Shown: one piece after another, positions 12,141 to 24,807 of the stretch
Layout: each line of letters starts with the position of its first letter
Numbering within the stretch: the stretch's first letter is position 1
NCBI RefSeq assembly: GCF_035594125.1
Contig: NC_087197.1
Span: forward strand, 6,939,852-7,003,851
Length of the DNA stretch: 64,000 bases
Direction: 5' to 3'
From: Scylla paramamosain
Lineage: Eukaryota; Arthropoda; Malacostraca; Decapoda; Portunidae
Notes under the pieces: generated by a model
The model's database searches: none
The model's input: only the letters and a program-made list of their open reading frames with translations
Told to the model about the DNA's origin: nothing
Position numbers and translations under genes: made by a program

Positions 12141-13100
12141 ATGTCTGATACTGAGGAAATTAATGCCGTAGATGGCCTTAGGGAAGGTGAGGGTGAGCAA
12201 GTGGACAGGGATCAAACTTGTATTGAAGAAGTTAGTGTCAGGGAGCAAGTGCTGACCGACAAAGGAAGAGAATATCAAGTCAGTGTAACCAAAGGAAGAG
12301 CAGTCCTGTAAGTGTAAATGGAGCAGTGTTGCCAGCAAAATTAAGAAAGGATTAAAAATTGTAATTAGCCCCTTTGAACTAGAGCCCATGTCAAGTGAAG
12401 TAATAGAGGCATTTCATCAGTATTATGTGGAATACACAAAACTGGTGGAACTAGAGCCAGAAAAGTCAGAGGAGCTAAATGAAGAGCTGGAACACAATCA
12501 ACGAGTTCACCATGAAATATTAGAAAGTATAGAATGTAAAAGAAAGGAGTTAAAGAATGACAGAGGATCAATTTGTTCTAGCAAACGGTCTAGGCATTCT
12601 AGAGTCTCATCTACTTCATCACGTTCATCAGCAGCACAAAGAAAGCAAGAAGCAGCAGCAAAGGTAGCCAGACTTAGAAAGGAAATGGAATATCATGATA
12701 GTTTAGCAGAGGCAGAAGTTATGTTAGCTAAGTAAGACAAAAGCAGATGCAGAAGTTATGTTAGCAAGAGACCAGGCAATGTTTGCAAAGAAAAAGAAAG
12801 AGAGAGATTTAGCAGTTGCTAGTGCAGAACTTAATGCTCTTAGCTTAGTTGAAGAAGTAAAAATGCTTCCAGGTAATGATGAAAGTGTAGAGAAGCAAAG
12901 TTATCTTCAACAATACATAGAGTCACAAAATGAAATGAAAGCACAAGCAATTGCAAATCAACAGTGACAATGCCATGCCTCACAAATATGTTACATTCCA
13001 TGACCCACAGAAACCTTCTTCTTGCAATAGAGATAATGAATTGATGACAAATGAAGTACATGGACAAATATTTGGTGAACCTCAGGTAATAAATCTCTAC
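12141..13100 (+). pseudogene. Pao/BEL gag N-terminal region, frameshifted
   Basis: Three overlapping-frame segments encode one apparent protein: an acidic start (MSDTEEINAVDGLREGEG), a charged helical stretch from 12313 to 12735 (YYVEYTKLVELEPEKSEEL, then a Ser/Arg-rich patch) and an Ala/Glu/Lys-rich coil to 12967. The frame changes near 12310, 12735 and 13000, so at least three indels are needed. Long coiled coils ahead of the DUF1759 gag domain are usual in this superfamily. Confidence 0.65.
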
Positions 13101-13149
13101 AGCTCAAAGTCTTGTACCAAGCTCTCGTAGACACACTCATAATGTCAAC

Positions 13150-16100
13150 ATGCCTAATAATGTGAATAATGTGAGACAGAATCATCAATCCTTTTCCCAT
13201 CCTGGGGGAACCTTTGCAATCAACATACCTGATCCCAAGTGGAGCCTCCCTCCAATAGAACCTAACACTTTTGATGGAGAACCCATGGAATTTCCAAGTT
13301 GGTTGAAAATCTTTGAAACTTATGTAGAGTCTAAAACTTCTATTGGTAAAGAGAGACTTGCCTACTTTGACAGGTATACAACTGGTGAGGCAAAGGATGC
13401 CATTAAAATGTTAATGCACTTTAACTCTGATGCTGACTATGTGCAAGCAAAGAAAATTCTTAGTGATAGATTTGGAAACAAAAGCATCATAGCTGATGCT
13501 TACACAAAAAAGTTAATGAATTGGCTACCAATCTCTCCGCATAATGGTCCAGCATTAACAGCATTCTCAGATTTTTTGAAGTGCTGTTTAGCTGCAATGA
13601 AACACACTTCTTATTTGTCATTTCTGAATGACCCGAGAGAACAGAGAAAGGTGCTATTAAAACTCCCTGAACATATTGTTCATGACTGGAGAAAGCAAGC
13701 GATGATATATCTTGATACTAACAGTAATAACAACACTTCTAGTAGCAATGAAGAGCACCACCCACCCTTTGAAATGTTATGTGAATTTGTCCAGAAAGAA
13801 GCAAAAGGAGCAAGCAATCCATTTCTTTCCTGGAATTCAGTAAGTAGGGAAGTAAATGACTGGATCAAAACTCACACAAAGGCAACCAATTGGAAACCAA
13901 GGGAATCAAACATCATGACAAAGAATAGAGGGAGTAGAACTTTCATGGCGAAAGCAATTGAGGAAAAACCAATGTGGTCATTCCAAAGTAAAGTAAATGT
14001 ACAAGCCAACAAACAGTATCCCAAGGACCTGGAAAGGAAAGGACGATTCTGTCACTACTGTACAAAGGATCATGATTTAGATGATTGCAAGGAATTTGCC
14101 AAACTTGATGGTAATACTAGGTACAAATTTGCTAAAGAAAAATGGTTATGTACAGGGTGTCTAAAAATGGGTCACAAAGGAAAGGATCGTAGAAGAAGGA
14201 AAGTTTGTAAAGTATGTCAGAGATACCATCCCACAGCTCTTCACAATGATGACATGACAAGAACTGAGAGCCAAAAGGTGCCAGCACAAGCAACTCAGCC
14301 TAAAGATGATAAACCCACAGTAGTAGCAAATAAGGTCAAAGTTACAGAATCAGTGACACATGACATGCACACCATGATAGTTCCTGTATGGTTACATCAT
14401 GTTAGTAATGAAGAGAATAAAGTTTTAGTGTATGCCATGCTGGATGAGCAGTCTGATGCTTCATTCATCAAGGAAAGCACTCTGAATAAATTGGGAGTTA
14501 GTGGACCATCAGTGTCACTCAATATCCACACAATAAGTGGAAAACAAATCACTGATTCTATCAAAATTCATGGACTTAAAGTAAGAGGTTATAATGAAGA
14601 AGTGGAAATATCAATCCCTTCAGCATATTCAACAGAAAACATTTCAGCTGGACGGAGTCAGATACCAAGGCCCGAGACTGCTTGTGACTGGCCCCACTTA
14701 AAGGCAATCTCTGACAAACTAATGAAATATGACCCAAACGTTGACATAGGACTCCTCATTAGTCTTGATTGTGCAGAAGCCATTATGGCAGAAGAGCAAA
14801 TAGCAGGTGATAGCAAGAAGCATCCCTATGCTCGTAGGACAGAGCTAGGTTGGGGGATCATTGGTAAAATCTCACCCCATTCAAGTCCATTGGAGGATAC
14901 AGTGGTAGTCTACAGAACAGTGACACAAGAAGTAGAAATCAATGAAGAAAAGAGGGTTAATTTCTTAGTGGTTCCTACTAAAACCAAAGAGATGATTAAT
15001 CCTTCTCAAGTGAGAGATATGTTTGAACTTGACTTCAGTGATAGAAAGTCAGCTGACACTCCATTATCATATGAAGATAAAAGGTTTATGAGTAAGATGA
15101 AAGAAGGAGTACATCAGCTGAAGGATGGCCATTATGAGTTGCCCCTTCCTCTTAAAGATGATAACGTCAAGCTTCCAAACAACAAACTATTAGCAGAGCA
15201 GAGACTCAAGAAGTTAAGAGCTAAACTTGAGAAGGATAATCAACACAAAGGTGATTACAAAGTGTTCATGGATGATATGATTACAAAAGGTTATGCAGAG
15301 GTTGTACCGACAAAGGATTTAGTTAGGAATGATGGTAAGGTCTGGTACATTCCACATCATGGAGTCTATCATCCGAGAAAGCCAAAGAAGTTAAGAGTTG
15401 TATTTGACTGTAGTGCAAACTACAGGAACCAGTCATTAAACAGTCACCTGTTACAAGGCCCAGACCTTACCAACAAACTTATTGGAGTGTTGTGTAGGTT
15501 TAGGCAAGAAAGCATTGCACTTGTATGTGATATAGAAGCAATGTACCATCAAGTGAAGGTCAACCCAGAACACAGAGACATGTTAAGATTCCTTTGGTGG
15601 GAAAATGGTGACCTTAATAATGAGATAGCTGAATACAGGATGACAGCTCACCTGTTTGGAGCTACATCATCTCCAAGTGTAGCTAACTTTGCACTTAAGA
15701 AAGCTGCAGATGACTACGGGTGTGGATCTGATGCAGCCAAGTTTGTAAGAAACAACTTTTATGTTGATGATGGTTTGAAGTCAGTAGCTACAATGGATGA
15801 AGCTGTCACTCTTATTCAGCAGAGCAAAGAATTATGTTACAAGGGAGGTTTTAACCTTCATAAGTTCTTGTCAAACAACAAAGCTGTATTAGCTGCAATT
15901 TCTCCTCATGAGAGAGCAGATGGAATTAAAAGTTTGGATTTTAGTAAGAATGAAGACACACTGCCTATAGAAAGAACTTTGGGAGTTGAGTGGTGCATAG
16001 AATCTGACACATTTCAATTTAGAATAAAGCTGAAAGACAAGCTACTCACCAGGAGAGGCATTCTGTCAACAGTGAGCTCTATATATGATCCATTAGGTCT

Positions 16101-18459
16101 AGTGTCACCTCTCATACTGACTGGAAAGCAAATTTTACAAGAATTATGTAAGAATGCAGTTGATTGGGATAATGAGGTGCCAGATTATGTCAAACCTAAA
16201 TGGTTAAAATGGAAGGATGAGCTGCACAAACTAGATCAGTTAAAGGTACCTAGATGCTACAAACCTGATGACTTTGGGGAAGTAGAAAAGGTTGAACTCC
16301 ATCACTTTTCAGAAGCCTGTCAAGAGGGATATGGCCAGTGCTCATATATTAGATTAATTAGCAAGACTGGCCAAATTCATTGTGCATTAGTAATGGCAAA
16401 GTCACGTGTCACACCTCTAAAAACCATGACAATTCCCAGACTAGAACTAGCAGCAGCAGTGGTGCCAGTTAGAATCCATAAACTCTTGAAGGGAGAACTT
16501 GAGTATAATAATGTGGAAGAAGTATTTTGGACAGACAGCAAAGTAGTCCTTGGTTACATTGCAAATGAAGCAAAGAGATTCCATGTATATGTTGCAAATA
16601 GAGTAGAAACAATAAGAGATCACACTTCACCAGATCAGTGGAAATTTGTAGAGACACAGTATAACCCAGCAGATCATGCATCTAGAGACATGACAGCAGA
16701 TGAATTGTGTAATAGCAAGATCTGGTGGAATGGCCCAGAATTCCTTTGGCAACATAGCAAAATGGATAGCCATTCCCAGTACAAGGTCATAAATGAGAAT
16801 GATCCTGAAGTGAAGAAAGTTGTATGCCATGCTGTAGGTACACAACAGCCCACAGATATACTAGAAAGACTTGAGTATTTTTCTGATTGGTTTAAAGCAA
16901 AGAGGGCAGTTGCTGTATGCCTCAAGCTTCTGAACAGCTTCAGAGGAGAAGATGATGGCACTACTAAAGTAAAGGGAAACACATATGAGCCAGTAAATGT
17001 AGCAGAAGTGTCAGAAGCTGAAAATGTAATTATAAAACAACTGCAATCAAAGGCATTCCAAAAGGAGATAAATGTACTGAAATCATCTGCTAACCATAAT
17101 TCTTTAATTAAAGGAGACAATGGCAAGGGAACAAAAGTGATAGACAAGACCAGTTCCCTCTATAAGTTAGATCCCTACATTGACAAAAATGGTATCATGA
17201 GAGTAGGAGGAAGATTGAGGCTTTCTAATCTGACAGATGAATCCAAACATCCAGTCATCCTCCCCAAAACATCACACATAACCCAGCTGATAATATGCCA
17301 CCACCACAAAAGGACAAATCATCAAGGCAGGGGCATAACTTTAAATGAAATCAGGTCATGTGGATACTGGATAGTAGGAGGATCATCCCTAGTATCAAGG
17401 CACATTTCAAAGTGCATTATCTGTCGTTAAGTTAGAAGTACAACACAGGGACAGAAGATGGCAGACCTGCCTATTGACAGACTAGAACCATCACCTCCTT
17501 TTACATACTCAGCAGTAGATTTCTTTGGCCCTTTCTATATCAAAGAGGGGCGTAAAGAGCTTAAAAGATATGGAGTGCTCTTTACTTGCATGGCATGTAG
17601 AGCTGTGCACATAGAGACAGCCAACAGCATGGATACAAGTTCCTTCCTAAGTGCATACCGTCGCTTTGTAGGACGAAGAGGGCCTGTAAGACAGTTGAGA
17701 TGTGACCAAGGAACTAACTTTGTAGGAGCCAAATCAGAGTATGAGAAATGCTTGAAAGAATTAAATAACAATAAAGTCAGACAAGAACTCATGAAAGATC
17801 AGTGTGACTGGATTGTTTTTAACATGAATGTACCCAATTCCAGTCACATGGGAGGTGTTTGGGAGAGGCAGATACGCACAGTGAGAAATGTACTCTCTGT
17901 GTTACTTGATCAGCATGGTACCCAGTTAGATGACCAAGATCTGAGAACCTTCTTAGTTGAAGCAGAAAATATAGTCAATGGTCGTCCTCTAACTGTGGAC
18001 CATCTTAACTCCCCAGAAAATCCTACACCGTTGACACCCAGTAATTTGTTAACTATGAAAACAAAGGTAGTACTGCCTCCTCCAAGCATTTTCATTAAGA
18101 AGGACCTGTACTGCATAAAGAGATGGCGCAGAGCACAATACCTGGCCAACCAGTTCTGGTCCAGGTGGAAAAAGGAGTATGTGCAATTCCTACAACTTAG
18201 AAATAAGTGGACAACACCAAAGAGGAATCTCAGTGTAAATGACATAGTTATCATCAAAGATCAGAATTTAGCAAGGAACCAGTGGAAACTGGGAAGAGTA
18301 ACAGAAGTATCTCCTGATCATGATGGCCTAGTAAGAAAGGTTAAGGTCCTGGTTTCAGACTGTAATCTCGACAACCAGGGAAGACAAATAAGGACAAACA
18401 GGACCATCATAGAAAGGCCAATACATAGTCTAGTATTGCTGTTAGAAGGTAATGCATAA
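13150..18459 (+). pseudogene. Pao/BEL gag-pol polyprotein with one in-frame stop
   Basis: The frame runs 1770 codons with a single TAA at 17428. In order it holds a DUF1759 gag domain (~45-180); a CCHC knuckle CHYCTKDHDLDDC (~300) and a second knuckle lacking its last Cys; a Pao-type aspartic protease (MLDEQSDASFI, ~430); reverse transcriptase (RVVFDCSA, LVCDIEAMYHQV and the box FYVDD, ~755-875); RNase H (first acidic site reads FSEACQEGYG, Glu for the usual Asp, then RLELAAA, WTDSKVV and NPADHASR); and an integrase zinc region ending at the stop. After the stop comes the integrase core with Asp in VDFFGPF, Asp in RCDQGTNFVGA and Glu in GVWERQIR, then a DUF5641-like tail. The stop lies between the integrase zinc finger and its core. 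Confidence 0.92.
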
Positions 18460-18564
18460 TAATAGACCGGAGCATTCCCGCCAAGGAGCCAGTGTAACAA
18501 AACATATTGTGTGCTAATCCTAGTCTTAAGGTACATACTAATGTTAATTTAAGGTAAATTGTTA

Positions 18565-18582
18565 CACAATTTAGGGGAGCCA
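18565..18582 (+). promoter_or_regulatory. Polypurine tract of the Pao/BEL element
   Basis: AGGGGAG, directly before the 3' LTR start, is the short purine run expected to prime plus-strand synthesis. Confidence 0.6.
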
Positions 18583-19110
18583 TGTTACTGTATGTAAAGC
18601 GTATGTACCTCATGTCATTATACCTCGGCATTTATAAGTGAAATGTTCAATAGTTTTCTATTTGCATGAAAACGTGTAATATGTGTAAGTATCAGTATTT
18701 AATGCTATATTAAGCACCAAAGCCGATGCTCACTTGTTAGGAGTGTGGGGTTAACCTGCTAGTTGCCTGCGGGCATCACTCACGGCCAAGTCGCGCTCAG
18801 ACAAAGACGGGCAGGATGGTGACCGAGGTAAATACTTTAATTTTGTAGTAAAAACTGATTGTCATAGTGCCAAGTTAATTGCATGTATTGTTAATGAATA
18901 TTGTAATATGTTGAAAGTGTTTAATATCGTGTATAATGTTATTTTGTAAGAAATTGAGACCGAGAACTTGTTCGCAGTTCTTACGGTCATGCCTACCTCA
19001 TCAATAAACGTGTCAGGGAGAACTGCCTTTCCTCGACCCTACAATGATGGGTGTGATCAGTAAAAACAGATCACCTGAGAGCCAATTGATGCCCAGCCGG
19101 TGCGGCTACA
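18583..19110 (+). repeat. 3' LTR of the Pao/BEL element
   Basis: A 528-bp copy of the 5' LTR, with AATAAA at 19003-19008. The host LINE resumes at 19111 with ATTTGGTTTC, the reverse transcriptase QFGFR block. Confidence 0.95.
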
Positions 19111-20271
19111 ATTTGGTTTCAGAAGTGGAAGATCTTGTGTCACGAATTTAGTGAGCTTTTATTGTAGAGCAATTGATATAATTCAAGAGAGAGAGGGCTG
19201 GGTTGACTGTGTTTATTTAAACCTAAAAAGGTTGATTAGGTACCACACCAGAGACTGCTATGGAAAATTCAAAATATAGGGAGTTTGTAAGGCAACACAC
19301 TGAATTGTATTACAGACATCTTGAGGAATAGAGAAATGAGAACAGTAATAAAGGGAGAAAAATCAGAATGGTGTAGGGTTACAAGTGGAGTACCACAGGG
19401 GACAGTCTTAGCCCCTGTAATGTTTCTGGTGTATGTTAACAATATGGTGGATGAGGTTGACAGTTATATAAGTCCGTTTGCAGACGATGCAAAATTATTG
19501 AAAAGAGTGGAAAACAATATGGATTATGAAATATTACAGAAAGATCTAAATAAAACATATAAATGGAGTAAGAAATGGGAAATGGAATTCATTGCAAAGA
19601 AATGCAAGGTGATGGAATTAAGAAAAAGCAAAAGAAGACTGACAAGTTCCTACACCATGGGAGAAGTGGAAATTAAGAAAACCAAAGAAGAAAAAGATTT
19701 GGAAATTACAATAAGTGATAATTTATCACCCAAAAAACATGTAAACTAAATAGTTGGGGAAACCTATGAGTTACTGAGAAAGATGAAAGGGGCATTTGCT
19801 TACATGAATGAAGAGATGATGAAAAAGTTGATGGAATATGTGATTCAACCAAAACTGGAAAATGCCACAATTGTTTGGTCACCCTATAATAAAAAGGAAA
19901 TGAGGAAAATAGAAAGGATCCAAAGAGCTGCAACCAAATTGGTACCAAGTTTGAGACATTTAACCTATGAAGAAAGATTAAGGAGATTGAAGCTTCCATC
20001 ATTACAAGAGAGAAGAGAAAGAGGGGACCTGATTGCTATATACAGAGCTTTAAAGGGTAAGGATCAAGTTGACAGAGAAGACTTATTTGTGTGGGACTCA
20101 AGAGATACAAAAGGACATGGAGTGAAGTTGAGGAAAACAGCAAGTAGAAGAGATATCAAGAAATATGGTTTCCCAAATAGAAGCATAGAAATATGGAACA
20201 GCTCAGATGTAATAGTGGTACAAGCAACAAATATTCATGAACTTAAAGTTAAGCTGGATGCTTATAGATAA
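19111..20271 (+). pseudogene. Family-A LINE ORF2, C-terminal half
   Basis: This continues the reverse transcriptase cut at 11280: the FGFRSGRSC block, a damaged YLNLKR block (normally YLDLKKAFD), SGVPQGTVLAPVMFLVYV and the active-site box FADD at about 19480. A helical C-terminal domain (RIQRAATKLVPSLRHLTYEE; ERRERGDLIAIYRA) ends at the TAA at 20269. Comparison with other copies suggests about 25 bases are missing around the LTR element junction. It has stops near 19240 and 19749. Confidence 0.85.
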
Positions 20272-20317
20272 GGAGACAGGACAGCATGAGCATAGCTCTT
20301 TTCCTGTAAAACACAAC

Positions 20318-20345
20318 TAGATAAATACAACTAGGTAGATACACA
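20318..20345 (+). repeat. Family-A LINE 3' terminal repeat
   Basis: Two imperfect copies of a ~14-bp unit (CAACTAGATAAATA, CAACTAGGTAGATA). Equivalent units end the copies at 22188-22212, 23160-23195 and 38666-38692 and, reversed, begin the minus-strand copies at 49339 and 52979. It marks the exact 3' end of the family. Confidence 0.85.
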
Positions 20346-20346
20346 C

Positions 20347-20638
20347 GGTCCGCTAGTGTGGTGGTTAGCACACTTGGCTCACAACCGAGGGGCCAGGGTT
20401 CGATCCCCTGGGTGGACAGAGATTATTTGGGTTTGTCTCCTTACACGTGTAACCCCTGTTCACCTAGAAGTGAGTAGGTACGGGATGTAAGTTAAGGAGT
20501 TGTGACCTTGTTGTCCTGGTATGTTGCGTGTGAGTGGTCTTAGTCCAACCCAAAGATTGGTCAGTATGAGCTCTGAGTTCTTTCCGTAGGGAGACAACCA
20601 GCTGTCTTGAGAGAGACCAGCAACAGACTGTACAGTGA

Positions 20639-20673
<35 letters not shown>
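20347..20673 (+). mobile_element. tRNA-Val-derived SINE
   Basis: Positions 20348-20418 fold as a tRNA: acceptor arms GTCC/GGAC, a box-A-like TAGTGTGGTGGTTAGC, an anticodon arm with loop CTCACAA (anticodon CAC, Val), and a perfect T arm with box B GGTTCGATCC at 20397-20406. An unrelated ~220-base body follows and ends in a CA microsatellite (20639-20672). A tRNA head, unrelated body and simple-repeat tail define a SINE transcribed by RNA polymerase III. It lies directly after the family-A 3' end. The acceptor stem is imperfect and no CCA is encoded, so this is not a functional tRNA gene. Confidence 0.85.
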
Positions 20674-20675
<2 letters not shown>

Positions 20676-22212
20676 ATATATAAATCTGCTGTGGAGAAAT
20701 TTGTACCTAAAAAAGGAGCAAGATGTAGAAAGAGTAAAGAATGGTTCAGTACAAAATGCAAATAGGCTAGAAATTGTAAATCAAATGCTTGGAATAGATG
20801 GAAGAAGAGGAAAATTGAGAGCAGATGGGAGGAATATATTGATGCTAGAAACAAGTACATTGAGGTAATAAGAATGGAGAGAAGACACTATGAAAGAGAT
20901 ATAATAGATAGATGTATAAATGAACCCAAACTGTTCTTTAGACATATTAATGGGAATATGAAGAAGAAAGAAAGTGCATCAAGATTGAAAGTTGAAGGAA
21001 AAATCTGTGATGATGCACAGGACATGGCGGAGGTTATGAACAGTAGTTTCAGATCAGTATTAACTGTGGAAGGGGAGTTTGATGCTGGAAGGGATAAGTG
21101 GTGAGGAATATACTAAGTACAGTGCCAGTCAGTTATGAGGAAATACTTAAGATGATGGAAGAACTTGATGTAAATAAAGCAACTGGTCCAGATGGAGTAT
21201 TGAACTGGATATTGAAGAAATGTAGAGAATAACTGGCTGATAAAATTCAGTCTAGTGGTGACATCACTATCACAGGGAAGAGTACCAAAAGATTGGAAGA
21301 GAGCAAATATTACACCAATATACAAAGGAGGAAATAAGGAAAATCCACAAAATCATAGACCAGTGTCCTTGACTAGTGTTTTAGGAAAATTATGTGAAAG
21401 ATGGATGGAACACTTAGAAAGAGATAAAGTTTTAGTAAATTATCAATTTGGGTTTGAGAGGGGAAGATCATGCTCCATGCTTATTGTCTGTTTATTCAAG
21501 GGTAGTCGGTATTGTGCAGGAGAGAGACGGATGAGTGGATAGTGTCTACTTAGACTTGAAGAAAGCATTTAACAAAGTACCACACAAAAAAATTATGGAA
21601 AAATTAGAGGAAGACTGCTGGAGTGGATGGAGGATTATCTGGATGATAGATCAGAACTGTAATACAAGACCAAAATTCATGTTGGCTGAAAGTAACTGAT
21701 GGTGTCCCACATGGGTCAGTGTCAGAACCGATAATGTTTGAAGTTAAAGAAGTCAGAAGAGGAAATGGATTGGGAGTGACAGTTACTGAAAATTTGACTC
21801 TGGACACATTGATAAAATTAAAATTACTGGAGAGATGATGAATTTTTTTAAAAGAGTAAGAATGGCATTCTCATATTTGGATAAAGAAATCATAAAAAAG
21901 TTGTTGATTTCCATGATAAGACCAAGATTGGAATATGCGGCAATGGTGTGGTCTCCTCATACAAAGAGGAATATTATAAAATTAGAAAGAGTACAAGCTG
22001 ACACAATAAAAAGTTGAAGAAAGTTAACCGTAGAAGAGACATTAAGAAGTATAGTTTTCCTCACAGAAGTGTGAACAAATGGAATGAAGTCAGTGAAGAC
22101 ATTATAAATGCTGAAACTGTCAGTGCTTTTAAGACCGAACTAGATAGATATAAAGATGGGATACCATGAGATTAGTCTCCTCCCATAAACCACAATTAGG
22201 TAAATACAACTA
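20674..22212 (+). mobile_element. Family-A LINE, copy 2, 5'-truncated
   Basis: It begins inside ORF2 between endonuclease and reverse transcriptase. Recognisable are EPKLFFRHINGNMKKKESAS, ATGPDGVLNWILKKC, DWKRANITPIYKGGNKENP, NYQFGFERGRSC and part of the C-terminal helical domain (IRPRLEYAAMVWSPHTKR). The active-site box is lost in a deletion around 21740, and several stops and shifts are present. It ends with the family 3' repeat at 22188-22212. Confidence 0.82.
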
Positions 22213-22215
22213 GGT

Positions 22216-23200
22216 AAAATACAGAATGAAGATGAGATTTGCAAAGGAAGTTTATACCACATGGAGGAGAGACAGAAAAGGAAAGGGAGGAGGAGGAGGA
22301 GTGGTGATATTGGTAAAAGAGGATATTGTTGTTGAGGAAGTGGAATATGGTGATGGAATGGCAGAAACTTTGAGTGTTGTGATTAAGATCAAAGGAAGTG
22401 AAAAAAGAAAAGTTATTGTGACATTCATACCACCAAAACCTAATGCATGGGAGACCAATAGATATAAAACTATGCAACTAGAAACAAGAAATAGCATAGA
22501 AGAAATGATGAGAAAAGTAACAAAGTGCTCTTAGTAGGCGACTTCAACACTAAAGGAATTGACTGGGAGGAGATGGAAATGAAAGAAAATGTTGGGTCAT
22601 GGAGCAAAGAACTTATGTATACCATGATGGTGAATACAGTGAGACACTGGGTGAATGTGCCTATGAGATGCAGAGAAGAAGAACCATCACAGTTGGACTT
22701 AGTGTTTACAAAAGCCCCAGAAAGCAGACCAAGTATGCATTGAGTCCACTGGGAAAAAGTGATCATGTGATAAAGGATAGTGATAAAGATGATACCAGAA
22801 TTGGAAGACTTAAGCTATGAAGAAAAACTTGAAGAGATTGGATTACCAACAAAACTAGAGAGAAGAGAAAGAGGAGACCAGATAAAAATATGTAAATTAG
22901 CAAACAATATAGAAAGAATAGACAGAAATGACTTGGTACCACAGATAGAGGAGGGAGAGAGACAGACGAAGGGGCATGGGAAGAAAGTAAAGTTCAAGCA
23001 ACATCAAGAAATACTAGCTTCTCATATCAAACTATTAAAATCTGGAATGATTTGAAGGAAGAGGTAGTTGTGGCAAAAATTGTACACATGTTTAAAGAGA
23101 AACTGGATAAACATGGTTATGGAGACAGGACAAAATGAGCTTTGGCTTGTGCCCTATACAATACAACTAGGTAAATACAACTAGGTAAATACACACACAT
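22216..23200 (+). mobile_element. Family-A LINE, copy 3, internally deleted
   Basis: This short copy keeps the endonuclease (GGGGVVILVKEDIVVEEV, VGDFNTKGIDWEE, LSPLGKSDHVI) and the last ~90 codons of ORF2 (YEEKLEEIGLPTKLERRERG), plus the 3' terminal repeat. The whole reverse transcriptase is missing: at about 22770 the SDH block joins straight to the C-terminal helices. It resembles the short internally deleted derivatives that are mobilised by intact relatives, but a single copy cannot show that it amplified. Confidence 0.78.
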
Positions 23201-23383
23201 TTGCCAAAACACAATTTAAAATGGATTTCGGTGTCATGAGCTATAATTGCATTCCACAGTTAGCTTTATTTCATGTTTTATTTACATATTCTTCCTCCTA
23301 GTCTCTGAATGCAGTAATTCTTATATATGTGACAGTGGGGAATCCTGCAGCTTATATAATGTGTTTGTCTCATCATAATATCC

Positions 23384-24214
<831 letters not shown>

Positions 24215-24498
24215 TGTCTTCTTCATCAATAGAAAGTGTCAAAATCTTTCAAGATATAACTCCCCTCGTGACTTCTGCCACCTAGCCAAAAACATCTTTA
24301 TAACATTCCTTCTTCATCTTTCCCTCTTTTATTTCAACCTGATGCCACCACTGCTATCTCATCTACTTCTAAAGCTGAACTCTTCACTCAAACCTTTGCT
24401 AAAAGTTCTACTTTGGATGACAGGGCTTGTTTCCCACTCCTGCACCCTCTTGACTACTTCATGCTACCCATTAAGATCCTTTGCAGTGATGTTTTCCC
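24215..24498 (+). mobile_element. Family-B LINE fragment
   Basis: It covers the linker between endonuclease and reverse transcriptase of family B (equivalents of [13 protein letters not shown] and [15 protein letters not shown]), with shifts. It is truncated on both sides. Confidence 0.7.
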
Positions 24499-24807
24499 AC
24501 TCAATTTCCTCCACTCCCATTCCTATTTGAGAGTTGAAATTGATAGATCATATACCAGAAGAGTTGTTCTTTCCCATAGTATATTTAGTTTTCACCCAGG
24601 CCTCCAAACAGCCCCATACTAAATTTTAAAACATAAGTGTTTAGATAGGGAGAGAGTTTGCAGTTAGCGAGAGAGTGATGAAGCAGCTGGACTCTTCAAA
24701 CCTCAGATCTCCATTCCCTTCTTCCCTCCCAGCACCCCCGTCCTGTGTCTTTATTGGGGACGAATTTAATGGATGTTCCCACAGATGCCAGCTTAGCAGC
24801 TGGCCGG
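24499..24807. other. Unassigned stretch
   Basis: No gene or known repeat recognised. The family-B copy to the right begins at about 24808. Confidence 0.4.

Larger units (their letters stand above)
11281..19110 (+). mobile_element. Pao/BEL LTR retrotransposon, complete but inactivated
   Basis: Two direct LTRs of 529 and 528 bp flank an internal region encoding gag-like, protease, reverse transcriptase, RNase H and integrase domains in the Pao/BEL order. LTRs start TGTTACTG and end GGCTACA. I count five substitutions and one single-base indel between the LTRs, about 1 percent, so the insertion is recent. Host sequence on both sides is the family-A reverse transcriptase, with ATTTA (left) and ATTTG (right), consistent with a 4-5 bp target duplication. 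The internal coding region has frameshifts in gag and one in-frame stop in pol. Confidence 0.95.
5480..20345 (+). mobile_element. Family-A LINE, copy 1, split by two younger insertions
   Basis: This is the longest family-A copy in the window. Its parts are a 5' UTR (about 5480-5659), ORF1 (5660-5856 and 8980 to about 9640), ORF2 (9694-11280 and 19111-20271), and a short 3' UTR ending in the tandem CAACTAGATAAATA / CAACTAGGTAGATA signature (20318-20345). A microsatellite-like 3' end instead of poly(A) is typical of CR1-type LINEs. A family-C LINE sits in ORF1 and a Pao/BEL element sits in the reverse transcriptase. Removing them (about 3.1 and 7.8 kb) leaves a roughly 4-kb element. Both ORFs contain further stops and frameshifts, so it is dead. 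Confidence 0.88.

Noticed and set aside
18407..18631. Minus-strand frames across the Pao/BEL 3' end and other antisense frames in LINEs
   Set aside because: They are shadows of the sense coding regions, with no independent motifs.
20348..20418. Functional tRNA-Val gene
   Set aside because: The fold is good, but the acceptor stem is imperfect and the sequence continues into an unrelated body with a CA tail, as in a SINE.
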